From Panagrolaimus kolymaensis (Eukaryota; Nematoda; Chromadorea; Rhabditida; Panagrolaimidae), in contig JAJQJQ010000028.1 of NCBI GenBank assembly GCA_028622995.1, positions 1,302,001-1,366,000 on the forward strand: 64,000 nucleotides of DNA, written 5' to 3'. Shown here piece after piece: positions 22,380 through 35,100 of the stretch (positions are counted from its first letter, which is position 1; the number at the start of each line of letters is the position of its first letter). The notes under the pieces are model-generated. The model made no database searches. It worked only from the letters and a program-made list of their open reading frames with translations, and had not been told where the DNA came from. The position numbers and the translations under genes were made by a program.

Positions 22380-23059
22380 AAATAAATTTGAAAAATGTTA
22401 ATAAAATTTTATATTTTCTAATTTTTAATTTTCAAGATCGCATTTTTATTTATCTATTTTTAATTTTGTAAAATCAAAGATTTTCATTTGTGTAAAGAGA
22501 ATACTAGAAAAAGGGTTTCCTCTTGCAAAAACAATTCTCGATCGGCGGTTGGGGGTTGAGAGTTGATAAGAAATTGGTTGAGATAAAGCTAACACATAAA
22601 ATGAATGATTTAGATAAGTTCGAGATACTACAAACTTGAAAATATTTTACGCAAAACTCAAAAATGAAAGAAAATCAAAAAGTAAAAAGATTTTGAAGAC
22701 GTTTGAAATTTCTCGAAACCAAGAAAGCTGCTTTCTTTGTTCTGATCTTTTCAACATTTTTTTCTTTCGTTGCTCTCAGGGCAATTAATTGCACATATAT
22801 ATAACCCTTTTACTCTTTCCTTCTTTTCTGAATCCTTGAGTTCTTACTTATTTCTTTTATAGTTCTGAGGGCGTCTATTTGTACATTTTTATCACCTTTT
22901 TTCTTTTTGCTTTCTTTTTTTGGACCTTTTTTGGATTTAATCTTGAAAGCAAAAATAAATAAATATTCCTACCATTTATATTTCTGATTGCAAAGTTTTA
23001 TTATATTTATTTTTTTCTCTCAAAAACTCCTGATTATTCCACATAATTTTTCTATAAAT
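22380..23059. other. Intergenic region with TATA-like box
   Basis: Spacer between the C-type lectin and the F-box-like gene. ACATATATATAACCC lies near 22793-22806, about 260 nt before the next start. No coding exon was found. Confidence 0.4.
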
Positions 23060-23838
23060 ATGGTTGTCGTCGGTTTTATTCGAACAAAAAACATTTCAAA
23101 TAACAATAAGAGTTCAAGAAAAAATTTGAAAAGAAAACTCCCTACTGAATTTGAAGAAACTTTTGATTTCCCAACTCTTCCATATGTATGCCAACGACGA
23201 TTTGCTGAAATATGTGATCCTAAAACTTTGAAAAACTTCGCATCAATCAATTCCTTAACTAAAGAACTTGTAAAACGATGCCATATTGTTGACAAGGCTA
23301 TATTAGAGCTTTTGGAATCATATCTTTTTTTTGTAGTTTCATGTTTTTGTGATCCACACGAATTTTGTGAAAATGCCAACCGATATTCATTCCAAGGAAA
23401 AATAGAAGTTATGGAAGAAATAGCGATTAATAATTTGGAAAAAAAGTTGAATTTTATAATGATTCAAAATTTACCCATCAATTTTGCTTCAACTAAATCC
23501 CTCAACGTTTTTGTTCGTTCTGCTGAATTGAAAGCCTTGTCTGCGGTTGTTATTTCACCGAATTTGAAAAGCTTTAGTTTTAAGGGTGGTCTTCATTCCA
23601 AATGTACGGTAGAAGAATTTGTTGATTTTATTCAAAGTTTATCAAAAATGAGTTTTATGTAAGTTTTTTTCATTCTTTTAAATAATTACTTTTAAATATA
23701 TCCTTTTGTAGATTATACATCAAGCTCAAAAATTTACCATTTAAATTGAAAGACTTACGCAAATATTTGGATTCTCTTAATTTTGTTGATCAAATTGCTA
23801 TCGTGGATAGAAGTTATATTTTCTTTACAAAAAAGTAG
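23060..23838 (+). CDS. F-box-like protein of a nematode-expanded family
   Basis: Two exons, 23060-23658 and 23712-23838, give about 241 aa with no signal peptide. A basic, Asn/Lys-rich start is followed by an F-box-like helix (FDFPTLPYVCQRRFAEICDP), a helical LKNFASINSLTKELVKRC stretch, and C-terminal strands with repeated hydrophobic spacing, similar in layout to the genes at 15510-17480 and 35720-36667. Members of such expanded families are thought to act as SCF ubiquitin-ligase adaptors. Here that is inferred from layout only; no substrate domain was recognised. Confidence 0.6.
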
Positions 23839-23839
23839 T

Positions 23840-24283
23840 AAATTTTTAAGTGCTCTTTATCTTTTCATGTATATATTTTTTATCTGTTTTTTTTTGTTGT
23901 ATATAAAATTGATAGAACTTTTGAAAGTTTTACCTTTACGCTGATAATAATTAAAAAAGATAATGTTGAAAAGCTTTTGTGTTATCAAAATGGAATCTTT
24001 TCGATTTAAACTCTGTTTCATCATAATTTGTAGCAATTAAAAAACAACAATAATTTAGGAAAACAGACATAGCTTCATGAATCTTAAAAAAATATATATA
24101 AATTTTAATAAAATTGTACATCAAAAGAAAATACCGTTATCAAGCGTATAGTGCATGGCCATGAATCATGCCCAATGAAACCATTTTTCCATTTGAATTT
24201 TTTTACATCAGATAATTTATTTTTCAGTCTTAGAAAATTTGCAATTAAAAATATTAATAAATTTAATAGAACAAAAATAAAAT
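23840..24283. other. Intergenic, no gene seen
   Basis: AT-rich DNA between the F-box-like gene and the left arm of the inverted repeat. No structure was noticed. Confidence 0.4.
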
Positions 24284-25127
24284 AAATATCTTAAAAACTC
24301 ACTAATTTTATTTTTGCCTTTAAAGGGTCCTGTTATTATAAATAATTACAAAAAAAGAAAGAAAAAATAATATAAAAATATTCAAAAATTATTAAAATTT
24401 AAAAAAAAAGCAAACTGAAATTTTTTCTGCTTTTTTGTTTGATTTTTTTTTTTGAAATTTCTAGTACGTCGCTGTTTTGAAATATCTAATTTCTGTCCAT
24501 TATGCAAGTCTCCTTTTTTTGCGCCATTTTTTTTTGTTTATTTTTCCTTTCCTATGTTATTGAATCAATAATAACCTTTGCAGCGAAATTTAAGCACTCT
24601 ATTTTTCTGTTTTTTTTTTTAAATAATCAATAAACAAAATTGTTGCAACACAGCGTAATCATGGCGGAGTAGATGTGGACACAAAAAGTTAGTCCAGAAA
24701 TATTTCTTTGTTTTTTGATTGAATTGAAATTTGCTTGTACGAAAAGATAGGTAATATCCTAACTTAAAAATTCAGTTTGACAGAATTTTTTTAAACCCCT
24801 TCCTGATTTTTTAATTACTCGTTAACTATTAAAAAATAATTAAAAAATCCAAAAATTGCACGTTGCGTTTGGCCATTTGTACTCCGCCTTTGACTGGTTT
24901 TGATTACGCTGTGGCAAACTAAAAACAGATTTTTTTCTCTCATGTTTCTTTCTTTTTCTTTACATAAATTTTTCTCATAGCCTTAAAAAAAAACATGCCA
25001 ATCAAAGTTTTGATTATTTGAAAACTATAAAAGCTTCACATTTTTTTCCCTTTACAGAAATTTGATTTATTTTTGTTTAAAAGAAATTTTTATGAAATTG
25101 CAGCATAATATTGGCAATTTTTTTTAT
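24284..25127. repeat. Left arm of a large inverted repeat
   Basis: Read in reverse complement, this segment matches 30421-30968 along its length, for example AAAACTCACTAATTTTATTT at the outer end and ATGAAATTGCAGCATAATAT at the inner end. By eye the identity is roughly 85-95 percent outside gaps. This arm is longer only because a 265-bp element with its 4-bp target duplication is inserted at 24649-24917. Confidence 0.8.
24649..24913. mobile_element. Small TIR element (MITE) inside the repeat arm
   Basis: 265 bp, beginning CACAGCGTAATCA and ending TGATTACGCTGTG: 13-bp perfect terminal inverted repeats. GCAA flanks both sides (24645-24648 and 24914-24917). The other arm of the large repeat, near 30618-30632, carries the same surrounding sequence with a single GCAA and no insert, so the empty site proves insertion and defines the ends. 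It is non-coding. Confidence 0.85.
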
Positions 25128-25648
25128 TAGCCTTGAATCGAAGAAAAATGCATACTATGTTTCTATAGTCAAATTTACCATTCTCTTTTTATTATTCAAA
25201 ATAAATAATTTATTTAAAGCTTACACTTGGTTATTTAATGCCTAGAGAGCTAAAGCTAACATAAACAATAAACATTTCTATTTTTCGTTCTTGAATTTGT
25301 GGTGTCAATTTTTTTAATTAATTTTAAATAGGAGTGACTTTTGACTTTGTTGTTACCGTTATAGTCATCAAATCTTATATAAATCATGAAATTTGCAACG
25401 CTAATCCACAATTTAAACATTGTATTATAGTTAATTGTTATCAATGTTTCTGAGACACGACCTAAAAAAATGGGTGTGTTTATATATCTTTATGATTATT
25501 TTTGCTTTGCAGTTTATCAGATTGCTTACTTCCTTATAATCTATGTTATGATATCATTAACGGAATTGTTGAAGGGGTATATAAAAATTATGTGGGAAAA
25601 TTTTGAGACTATACACACGTTTCATTAACAAAAAAAAAGAAAGAAATA

Positions 25649-27016
25649 ATGAATTTTTTTATTTTCACCCCGCTTTTGTAATTTCCCTTCTTCGTCACCG
25701 CAGCTCCCCAAGGGTGTACAGTTGTCGATAATTCCTACGTAGACAACACAGGGAAATTTCAATTTAATGCATCTGCAACTTTTTCCATTGACTCAAGCAA
25801 TCCCTTTGTTTTGGTTGTTAGCAACATCGTCGCCGATTATGGTAGCCCTGAATTTGATAAACAATTATGTTTAATATCTAAAAATAATGAACCTATGTGT
25901 GTTCGTTTGGATAGTTTAGATTTGTCAACTGTAATTAAATTTTCAATGGAAAATCATACTGGAACAACCACATTCATGATGAATGCAATATTTAATTATT
26001 CTGATGAAACATATGTTTATAATTATTTTAGTGGAGTTTTTGATGAAGGATATTTTAGTTTGGCTTCAGGAGAAATATTTAATACAACTCATCCATGTAT
26101 AGGTGTAGCAAGATATGGTAAGTTTTTTTGAGTTCCAAAAATCCAAACTTACATGGAAAATGCCATTACTACACTCTTATTTTTTTTTTGCTGTCTTGCA
26201 TCTAACTCTGCCATTACTAAGTCAAATCAACATTGCTTTGTAAAACTGTATATATTTATCCCATCCTAAGGATCATGAAAAAGTATATTATATGATTTGG
26301 CTGAGTATTCTCGATGTTGGTTGATAGCAAACGAATGCGAAAAATCGAGCATGCACTTATATTATTTTCCGTGTTTAAAAAACAAATTTTTAGATCGACA
26401 TGGAAAACTTCGATATTTTTTAAATCGATGTTGCTCATCTTTCATCCCTGAACATGAATATCCCGATAAAATGGTGCCAGCATGCAAAAAGTTTAAATCT
26501 CGCACAACTATTTACAATGTTGATGATAATTACAGTATTTATGCCACCACACAAGTAAATTATACAATTAATGGAAAAACTTTGACTGTTCTTGGAGATT
26601 CTATGACTCAACAAAAAAATTTAAGCATATATCTTTCATTAAATAATTATAAAAATTGCCGTGTGTAAGTTTTTTTCTTTTCCAAAAAAATTATATTCAT
26701 ACTATAACTTATTTTGAATTTTTTTTTCTTTAGATCTTTTGGCTATTACGACAGCTGTAATTTTCAAATTCCCGAAGGCGATGGGAAGATTTTAATTCAA
26801 ACTCAATATTGGAATTTAACAAATATAGATTATTTTAATGAATTCCTTTCATTTCCAACCCTACTAGTTGGTCGATTAATTTTTCGAGGGAATGAAACTT
26901 TAATGGCTGAATCTGATCCATTTACACCTGATAACAATTGTCAATATTATAGTCTTGATTATAGCCCCAATCAACAAGCTTCAAGTTCATTATGTTGCAC
27001 TATGTTTGAGAAATAA
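25649..27016 (+). pseudogene. Secreted-protein gene with two in-frame stops
   Basis: Exons 25649-26117, 26271-26664 and 26734-27016 join in perfect phase and would encode about 381 residues. There is a signal-peptide start (MNFFIFTPLL... VTAAPQGC), many N-glycosylation-like NxT/S sites and about 16 cysteines. Two nonsense codons interrupt it: TAA at 25679-25681 inside the signal peptide and TGA at 26276-26278 near the start of exon 2. Splice sites and the remaining frame are otherwise intact, so the gene died recently or contains assembly errors. I recognise no domain; CCSSFIPEHEYP and VLGDSMTQQK are notable stretches. It lies inside the inverted-repeat block with the guanylate cyclase. Confidence 0.6.
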
Positions 27017-27530
27017 CTATTTGTTTTTTTAATAAATGTTAAATGGCTAAGGAACACGCAAAAAATAAAAAAGACATCGAAAATTGAAAGCAAAACTAAA
27101 AGTTTCTAATTTTAAACGAAAAAAAATCTATGGATTTTTATTTAAAAGTAAAGGTATCTAAAAAGAATATAATAAAAGCATTTCTCCCATAAATACATTG
27201 TTTGCTTTGACATTTCCTTAGTTTTCCATTTTTCTTTCTAAAACAAAAATTTTTTTTTTTGTTTTTATTTAGTTTGAAAAGTTTTGCATTTAAATTCTGA
27301 CAAGAGGAAAAAGAAGAAGCACGCAATTATTCAAAAAAAGGATGATGATTAATATTTTACAAGAATATTAAATTTAAAAAAAAACACTATTTGCAAATAT
27401 TATTTACAAATGGATTTAATGCACGCAATCCTTCATCGAAAAGCATCTTCAAAATTTATTTTAGTTCATTTCTTACTTTTTCTTTTCCCAACTTTTACAC
27501 TTTGAAATTTAGTTCTTATTTTTTAAAAAA

Positions 27531-30212
27531 ATGGTAAGTTTTAATTATTTTTTTGGATTGAAAAGTAATTTAATATTTTTTAGTTCGGCTTTATTCACGA
27601 GAGCATTCACCAGTTATTTGGTAGGTTTCAATAATCACCGATGTAATACAATAGCTTCTTATTTTTTTCTTTTTAGTTCGCCGTTATGGAGATGAATTTT
27701 GGGTTAACGTTTTAGCTCGAAGTGGATTTGAAATGGGAAAAGAAAACATTGTTAATCATTACTATCCCGATGCTGATACTTATGCTTTAGTTGATAGCGT
27801 CAGTGCTTTATCCAGTGAGTCATACTCCTCTTTTTTATTTTTTATAAATTTTTGCTATTATTTTTAAGAAATTCCTCGAGAACAAGTTTGGGAAATGTAT
27901 GGAGCTTTTTTGATTGAATACACAATGGAAATTGGTTGGGATGAACTTCTTCGAACTATGTCACCAAATCTTAAAGGATTTTTGGATAATTTAGATTCAT
28001 TGCATTATTTCATTGATCATGGTATAATTTTTTACAATAGTTTGTATGCCTTTAAAACTTTTTTTGTTGCTTTTTTCAGTTGTTTACAAAGCCAACCTTC
28101 GTGGCCCTTCGTTTCGTTGTGAAGAGGGCGATGACAATTCCATCATTCTTCATTATTTTACTGGACGCCCCGGACTTTATCCAATTGTCAAAGGAGTGGT
28201 TAGAGAAGTAGCTCGAAGGGTTTTTAACATGGATATCAACATTACCATTCATGGTCGAACTCAACGAAGCGTTCAAATGTCCACTGGTGAAAGAGTTGAA
28301 GAGCATGTCATTTTTAATATTAAAGTAAGAAATTAAATAATTTTAAAAAATATTTAAAAAAATGTTTTCAAAATTTAGTCGGGACTAACAAATCAAGATG
28401 GTTCCAGCATTATTCCAACACCTTTGTCACCCTCAGATTTGGATACAGGAGTTTTAAAAGTAAATCAATCGGATTTTTGCGCAGCTTTTCCATATCATAT
28501 TATTGTTGATCGAGAATGCAAGGTTGTTCAAGTTGGAAAAGATTTATACAATCATATTAGCCGTGAATTGCTTGAGCCTGGAACACCCTTGATTCGAATC
28601 TTTGAAATTAATCGACCTCAAATTCCTCTCGATTTTGATAATGTTTGCAATTTTATTAATGCTGTTTTTGTTCTTCAAGTTCGAAATATGCCATTAGAAA
28701 TGAAAAAACAAGCTCAACAAAGTCATCATCGAAATTCTGAAACTTCGTATGTTTACGATATTTATACATTTTTTTTTTGCGATACAAACAAGTTATTTTA
28801 GATCCGACGTAAATGGAAGTGTTGGTTTATCAAGTGGACAACATTTAAAATTGAAAGGTCAAATGATGCTTTTGGACGATAAAAGACATTTGATTTATTT
28901 ATGTTCCCCATATGTTACGAGCATCCCTGAACTTTTGCAATTTGGTATGAGACTTTCTGCCATGCCTTTGCATGATTCAACTCGAGATTTAATTTTGCTT
29001 AATCAACAACGATTGAGTGATGTTGAAGTCAAGTGAGTTTCTCATCGACTTTAGCCTAAATATTTTTGTGCTTTTAGTCTCCAACTTGAAGCTAACAATG
29101 AACAACTCGAGCAACTTGCCCATGATTTAGAAGAAGAAAAAAATAAAACTGATCTCCTTTTAAAAGAAATGCTTCCTGCATCTGTTGCAACACAACTTAT
29201 AGTAATTGTTTTAACTTTTATTTAAAAAAAATAGATAAAATTTTAAAATATTTTATTTAACAAAACAAAAATAATAAATAATTAAACTTATTATTTATAG
29301 AATGGAACTTCAGTTGATGCAAGAGAATATGAAGAAGCTACCGTTATGTTTACAGATGTTCCATCTTTTCAATTCATTGTACCTCATTGCAAGCCCAAAG
29401 ATGTCGTTCATTTACTTAATGATTTATTCACAAAGTTTGATCGACTCGTAACTATTCACGATGTCTACAAGGTCAATAATAAATATTAAAAAATAATTTT
29501 GAAGCCTTTCAATTTTAGGTTGAAACTGTTGGAGATTCTTATATGACAGTTGGAGGAATTCCAGATGCAATTGAAAATCATTGTGAAAAAATTTGTCACG
29601 TGGCTTTAGGAATGATTTGGGAAGGTCGAAGCGTTCTTGATCCTATCTCTTCCAAACCATTGATTGTTCGAGCTGGAATTCATTCAGGTAATTAGTATAA
29701 TATTTTAAAGTTTTCATATTTTTTAACTGTATATATTGTAGGTCCAATTGTTGCTGGTGTAGTTGGAGCCAAGATGCCGAGGTTTAAAAATAATTGTTTT
29801 ATGTTTTATTAATATTTTTTTTAGATATTGCCTTTTTGGTGATACCGTGAATACAGCAAGTCGAATGGAAAGCCATTCTCCACCAGGTAGAATTCATTGC
29901 AGTGAAACTTCGTTTAAATGCGCCCAACTTACCGGTCGCTTTGAATTTGCTTCACGTGGATCAGTGTTAATTAAAGGCAAAGGTGAAATGAACACATATT
30001 TCCTTTCAAGAAGTTTTAAAAAATCTATTTGGGAAATTATTCAACGTGAACGAGGTTTATAGTTTAACAAATTCAAAATTTATGTAAAGCTATTTATAAT
30101 TTTAGATGAAAATTGCAATAGCATTGATGGATATGCTGAACTTTGTGAGGGAATGGAAGAAGATCTCATCGTAAAAGACAAGCCTGTTTCAAAAACTTGC
30201 ACCATTTCTTAA
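27531..30212 (+). CDS. Soluble guanylate cyclase, gcy-31/gcy-33-like
   Basis: Thirteen in-phase exons (27531-27533, 27584-27620, 27677-27814, 27869-28021, 28080-28324, 28379-28746, 28802-29032, 29078-29201, 29301-29471, 29519-29687, 29742-29781, 29825-30054, 30106-30212) give about 671 aa. The first exon is only the ATG. Domains in order: H-NOX haem domain, with candidate haem-ligand His in [10 protein letters not shown] and a YFTGR version of the Y-x-S-x-R haem-contact motif; H-NOX-associated PAS-like domain; coiled coil ([19 protein letters not shown]); cyclase domain. Both metal aspartates are present (MFTDV, VGDSYM), as are the guanine-selecting KVET and the SRMES arginine, so it looks catalytically able. 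In nematodes, atypical soluble cyclases act in oxygen/CO2 sensory neurons. The exact orthologue is uncertain. Confidence 0.9.
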
Positions 30213-30420
30213 AAAAATTTTTTCATTTATTATGCGAGCCATTATTATTGCGTGGCTTTTATTTCCATATATATTTTTTGTTTTCCATACATTAACCAAC
30301 CAACTAAGTCTAAGCTTTATGTAAATAAATTATTTATTTTGAATAAAAAAAAGGAATGATAAATTTGACTAAAAACGTAGTATGCATTATTCTCCAGTTG
30401 AAAGCTAAAAAAACGTAAGC

Positions 30421-30968
30421 CAATATTATGCTGCAATTTCATAAAAAAAATTTTAAACAAAAATACATAAATCAAATTTTTATAAAGGGAAAAATGTGAA
30501 GCTTTTTTAATTTTCAAATAATTCAAAATTTCGACTGGTATGTTTTTTTTAAAAGCTATGAAAAAAATTATGTAAAGAAGAAGAAAGAAACATGAGAGAA
30601 AAAAATCTGTTTTTAGTTTGCAACAATTTCGTTTATTGATTATTTTTATGAAATTTAAAAAAAGAGTGCTTAAATTTCGCTGCAAAGGTTATTATTGATC
30701 CAATAACATAGGAAAGCAAAAATAAACAAAAAATACCGCAAAAAAATGGAGACTTGCATAATGGAGAGAAATTATATATTTCAAAACAGCGACGAACTAG
30801 AAATTTCCAAAAAAAACCAAGCAAAAAAGTAGAAAACAATTTCAGTTTGCTTTTTTTTTAAATTTTAGTGATTTTTGAATATTTTTATATTATTTTTTTT
30901 TCTTTTTTTGTAATTGTAATAACAGGACCATTTAAAGGCAAAAATAAAATTAGTGAGTTTTTAAGATA
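30421..30968. repeat. Right arm of the large inverted repeat
   Basis: Reverse complement of 24284-25127 without the MITE; it retains the empty GCAA site near 30625. It begins about 210 bp after the guanylate cyclase stop codon. Confidence 0.8.
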
Positions 30969-31016
30969 TTTATTTTACAATAATTTTTATAGTTGAAATA
31001 TTTACAAATTTTTGAT

Positions 31017-31834
31017 ATGACACAAGATAGTTTTTCTTGGCATCAAAACAAAATAGAATTAAAACTGGAAAATCAGAACTTAAAGGAAGAGTCTCAAATA
31101 AAGATAATTGTTGGCCCTTGATGCAAGATGATTTGAAATTGGCTTTTAATAAAAATGATTTTATTTCATACAAGGAAATTCAAAGTAATTTTTAAATAAA
31201 ACTTTTTTTTTATTTCTTTAAAAATGCTCCATTTTCCAGTATTTGAACTCCAGCTTTTGAAAGACACACAAAAAAAGTTGTATCATAATACAAAAAGTGT
31301 ATGTTGTACTTCAGCTTTCGGCTTTAAAATAAAGTTAATAAATATATCGAATTTTATTTTTTCCATAAAGCCTTTATCCATTTATTCTAAGTTTGAATAT
31401 TTTAATATTTATTTTTTAATTTTTTTAATCATAAAATAAATGATACCCATTCATTACTTTTTTTACACATTAAATTTCTTTAAAACTTAAAAGAATTTTC
31501 GTTTTTTTGAAAACATAAAAATATACAAAAAAAATTTTATGAAAAGAATTTAGATATATGTGATAATGACATTTATGAAAATGAAAATGATTTTATTAGA
31601 GAAATTACAACTACTTCAAATATTGTTCATGAAGAAGATACTGAAAAAATAGAAGAAACCGAAAACGAAAAATGTCATAAAAAATTATTAGCTTTGTTAT
31701 CAATTTCAGAAAATAAAAAACTTATTCCTAAAACCATGTGTTTATTTCTTATTTTCTTTTTGCAAAAGGAAAAAATGACAAAGATCTATTTTTTATTGTC
31801 TTCTTGTAAACAAACAAAGGAATGTAACTTATGA
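31017..31834 (+). pseudogene. Coding-like debris, no gene model
   Basis: A short frame from 31017 (MTQDSFSWHQNKIELKLENQ) needs a frameshift to continue into DDLKLAFNKNDFISYKEIQ. Then comes an unrelated short frame near 31224, and an open stretch of about 105 codons at 31518-31834 without an early ATG, acidic at first (HEEDTEKIEETENE) and then hydrophobic. No splice model joins them convincingly. It may be a degraded gene. No family was recognised. Confidence 0.25.
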
Positions 31835-32147
31835 TAACAAAACAAAAAATAGCAAGCAATAAATATTTAATGACAGTTAAGGTGGTTATGAGGTTTTTTG
31901 GTAATAAATAACTGTAAAAGAATACTTAGTGAATCATTATACATTTTTTATATGTTTATGATGGATGACGTTAGTATTGTATTTTTTGATAAGAAAAACT
32001 ATTAAATTGTTTTGTTTACAATGGAGGAAGTTAAACCAAAGGCTTTAAGTTTTTTGTTGTTGTTAAAAGTTGTAAACAAACATTATTTTTGTCAAGGAAA
32101 ACAAAACTAAAAGTGAGCGTGTGTCTTTGAGTCTTATCACAAGTGAG

Positions 32148-35100
32148 ATGCGTTTGTTTGCCTTTGTTTGCTTCTTTATTTCGCTTAACCTTTGTGAATC
32201 TCATGATTTGACTTCGATAATTTGTGACAATCATTTAAATATTGATCTCAACATCGGCGATCTTGTATTTATTCAATCATCGGAATTTCCAAAATCTTTA
32301 TCTATTGGAACTAAAAATAATTGTGAGATAAATGTCAAAACTAATAAAGCTGATGCAAATAATGTAAACTTTTTTTTATTTTTTTACAAAGTCTTAAATT
32401 TTAGGAATTATGAAACATTTTAGGCGATATTTCTAATATTGGTAATTACAAATGGGTATTTAAATGGCGTTGAAATTACAAGTGGAAATAAAACGTAAGT
32501 TATATAGAGAAATTTAGATAGTAAACTCAAGCTCCCCATTTTTTAGCCTTCACTGTGGCGCAATCGATACAAATCCGGGTGTATTTTATTTACCAACAAC
32601 AGAAAAATCATTTTCATTAAAATTTACAAATTTTTCTTTATCAAATTGGGAAGCTTTCCAAGGTTTTGTTACATATGAATATCAATTTATTGCTTGCCCA
32701 TTTGGTGGCAATGGTTATCCCATAAAATTTACACATGAATCACAAATTTATTTTATTAGCTCAACATACAATAATTGGACCATTTATGAAAATGAAAATT
32801 TATGTGTTTGGAATTTGATTGCTCCCGAAGGTTATGGGTTTAAAATAGTTTTTACTAATTATATTCCAACAGAAAATACTCTGTTGATTGTAAGAAATAG
32901 CAATAATGATGTCATTATTGAGTAAGTTTTTTTTGCCAAGTCAAGAGTTTTGAACTTCAAGAAAAAAAAATTCGAAGAGTTCTCATTTAGCAAAATTTTA
33001 GTCACATTTTCTTGAATAAAAATTTTAATGTCATTTTTTCTCTTATTTTTAGCGACACAAATATGAATATAAAGCTTCCATATTACATTTTTGATAATTA
33101 CATTCATATTTCTTTTAACCACACCGAATCGTCACAATATTACGGTGCAGATTTTTTGTTTGAAGCCTATATTTCTATTATGGATCATTCCGAAACCATA
33201 ACCAATATCGAATGCTATTTTGAAGAACATGACAACTTTTTGTTTTGGACTAATCATGGCTCTGATAATCTCGGATATCCTAATAATGGCCAATGCGAGC
33301 ATAATTTTACTGTATTTGATGGCTATCAAATTACTGCTACCATACTTGAGATTAGAACTGAACCATACATTGATTCTTTGTCGTATATCACACCTGAAGT
33401 ATTTGAATATTATGGAACTAATCATAATCATAGTTATGTATTTTCACCTTATCCAAATGGAACGGCAATGGATGTTAATTGGAAGTTTAATTCGGATAGC
33501 AGCGTTAGCAGTTATGGTTTTAAAATGCGTTTTGAAACTATAGGTTAGTTAGTTAGTTAAAACGCACGCCATAAGGTTCATCCCATGAACAACATCGTCA
33601 TGGTTAGACGTCGTCGTCACATAATCACCAAAATAAAATTTTTAAATAATATTCTCTTTCAGAATGCTCATGCGCTAATGACGAAATTATATTACCATGC
33701 GATGGCATTCATGAGTATTCCATTATTAATGACACACAAAGCAGATTTTGTGCTAATATGAATTGCAATGTCACGGTAAATTTTTTTGTAGTCTCTCTCG
33801 GATACATAGGATTAATAACGTTAAAATTATTTAGATTTCCGCTGCTAATTCTTGTATTGATAAATACATATCACTCAATGTATTTTTATATCCCTCAGAA
33901 AGAGCAACCTTTAAAGTTATATCCGAAGATGGCATTGTTTTGGTAGACTCAAATGAACTTTATTTATTCAATGATAAAACTCTACCTTTGCCTGTATTAT
34001 TGCTTCCAAAAATCACATATAAATTGATTTTTAATTCTAAAATAGCAACTGTTAATAATTTATTTAAATTGCAGTTAAGTGTTATCGAAGGTAAATTTTA
34101 TTTTTATCAGAGCTAGGAATTTATAATACTAAACTTATTAATTTTAGCTCCAATACGTTTACCCGTGATAAAAATCACCGAAGAAACTCCATCTTACGCT
34201 GTCGATATGGGTTTATTAACGAACAACACAATTTTAACTATAAACTTATCAGACGCATTAGTAATATTACTAAAAAATTTTAAAAATTATTTATGCAAAT
34301 TTTTTTGTAGAGAACCAAAAACGACAGTATTGAACTTCTCACAGATTTTGCTGATATTTTACATTATTGTATTATGTATGACAGCGAAAATATGTCTCAA
34401 ATTTATTTCACTATTTATGAGTTAGTTTTTTATTTAATCTCAAATATAAGGTAAAAAAGGAAATTAATAGATTATTTATGGATACATTGAATTACCAAAT
34501 GTATGCCAATAATTTTAACACATTTCGTAAAATCATAACAATTTACAAGCCACCTAACACTCCTATTGGCTATAATGCTGTAGTGTTTAGGGCTAAAAAA
34601 GGTTTGTGGAAATCATTTGGAGCGAAAGTTTTAATTTAGGCTTTACACTCGTTAATTTTAGCCCATACAGCTAATTGTTTATTTTCTCATAATGATTTTA
34701 ATCTTGAAAATGCTGCAAATTTTAAAAATATAAACCATTCTCATCCCATTACTGCCATCAGCAAAAATTCCGGTTCTTGTGAGCTAATTTTATTTGATAA
34801 TCCTGAATCAAAAAATGAGTTGTTGAGTGTATGGACAACAAGTAAAAATCAAAGTGTGACTATTCTAAGCGGAAGTAATAAAATTGAGAAAGTTATGAAT
34901 TTTAAGTAATTCAAAAATTAACAGATCTTCTGATAAAAAAAGAGAGTTTTTTTTAGCAGAAATACAATGACCCAATGCAAGCACATGATTCTTGGAGCAA
35001 TGATTTATCGAGTAATTATACCACCAAAATCAAGCATATTTTTGCTTCCATTAAACCAATCCGTAGTTGAAAATTATATTTTTGGTAACGAAAATTTTGT

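Noticed and set aside
31224..31439. 71-codon plus-strand open frame as a gene
   Set aside because: AT-rich translation with no motif; grouped with uncertain coding debris instead.
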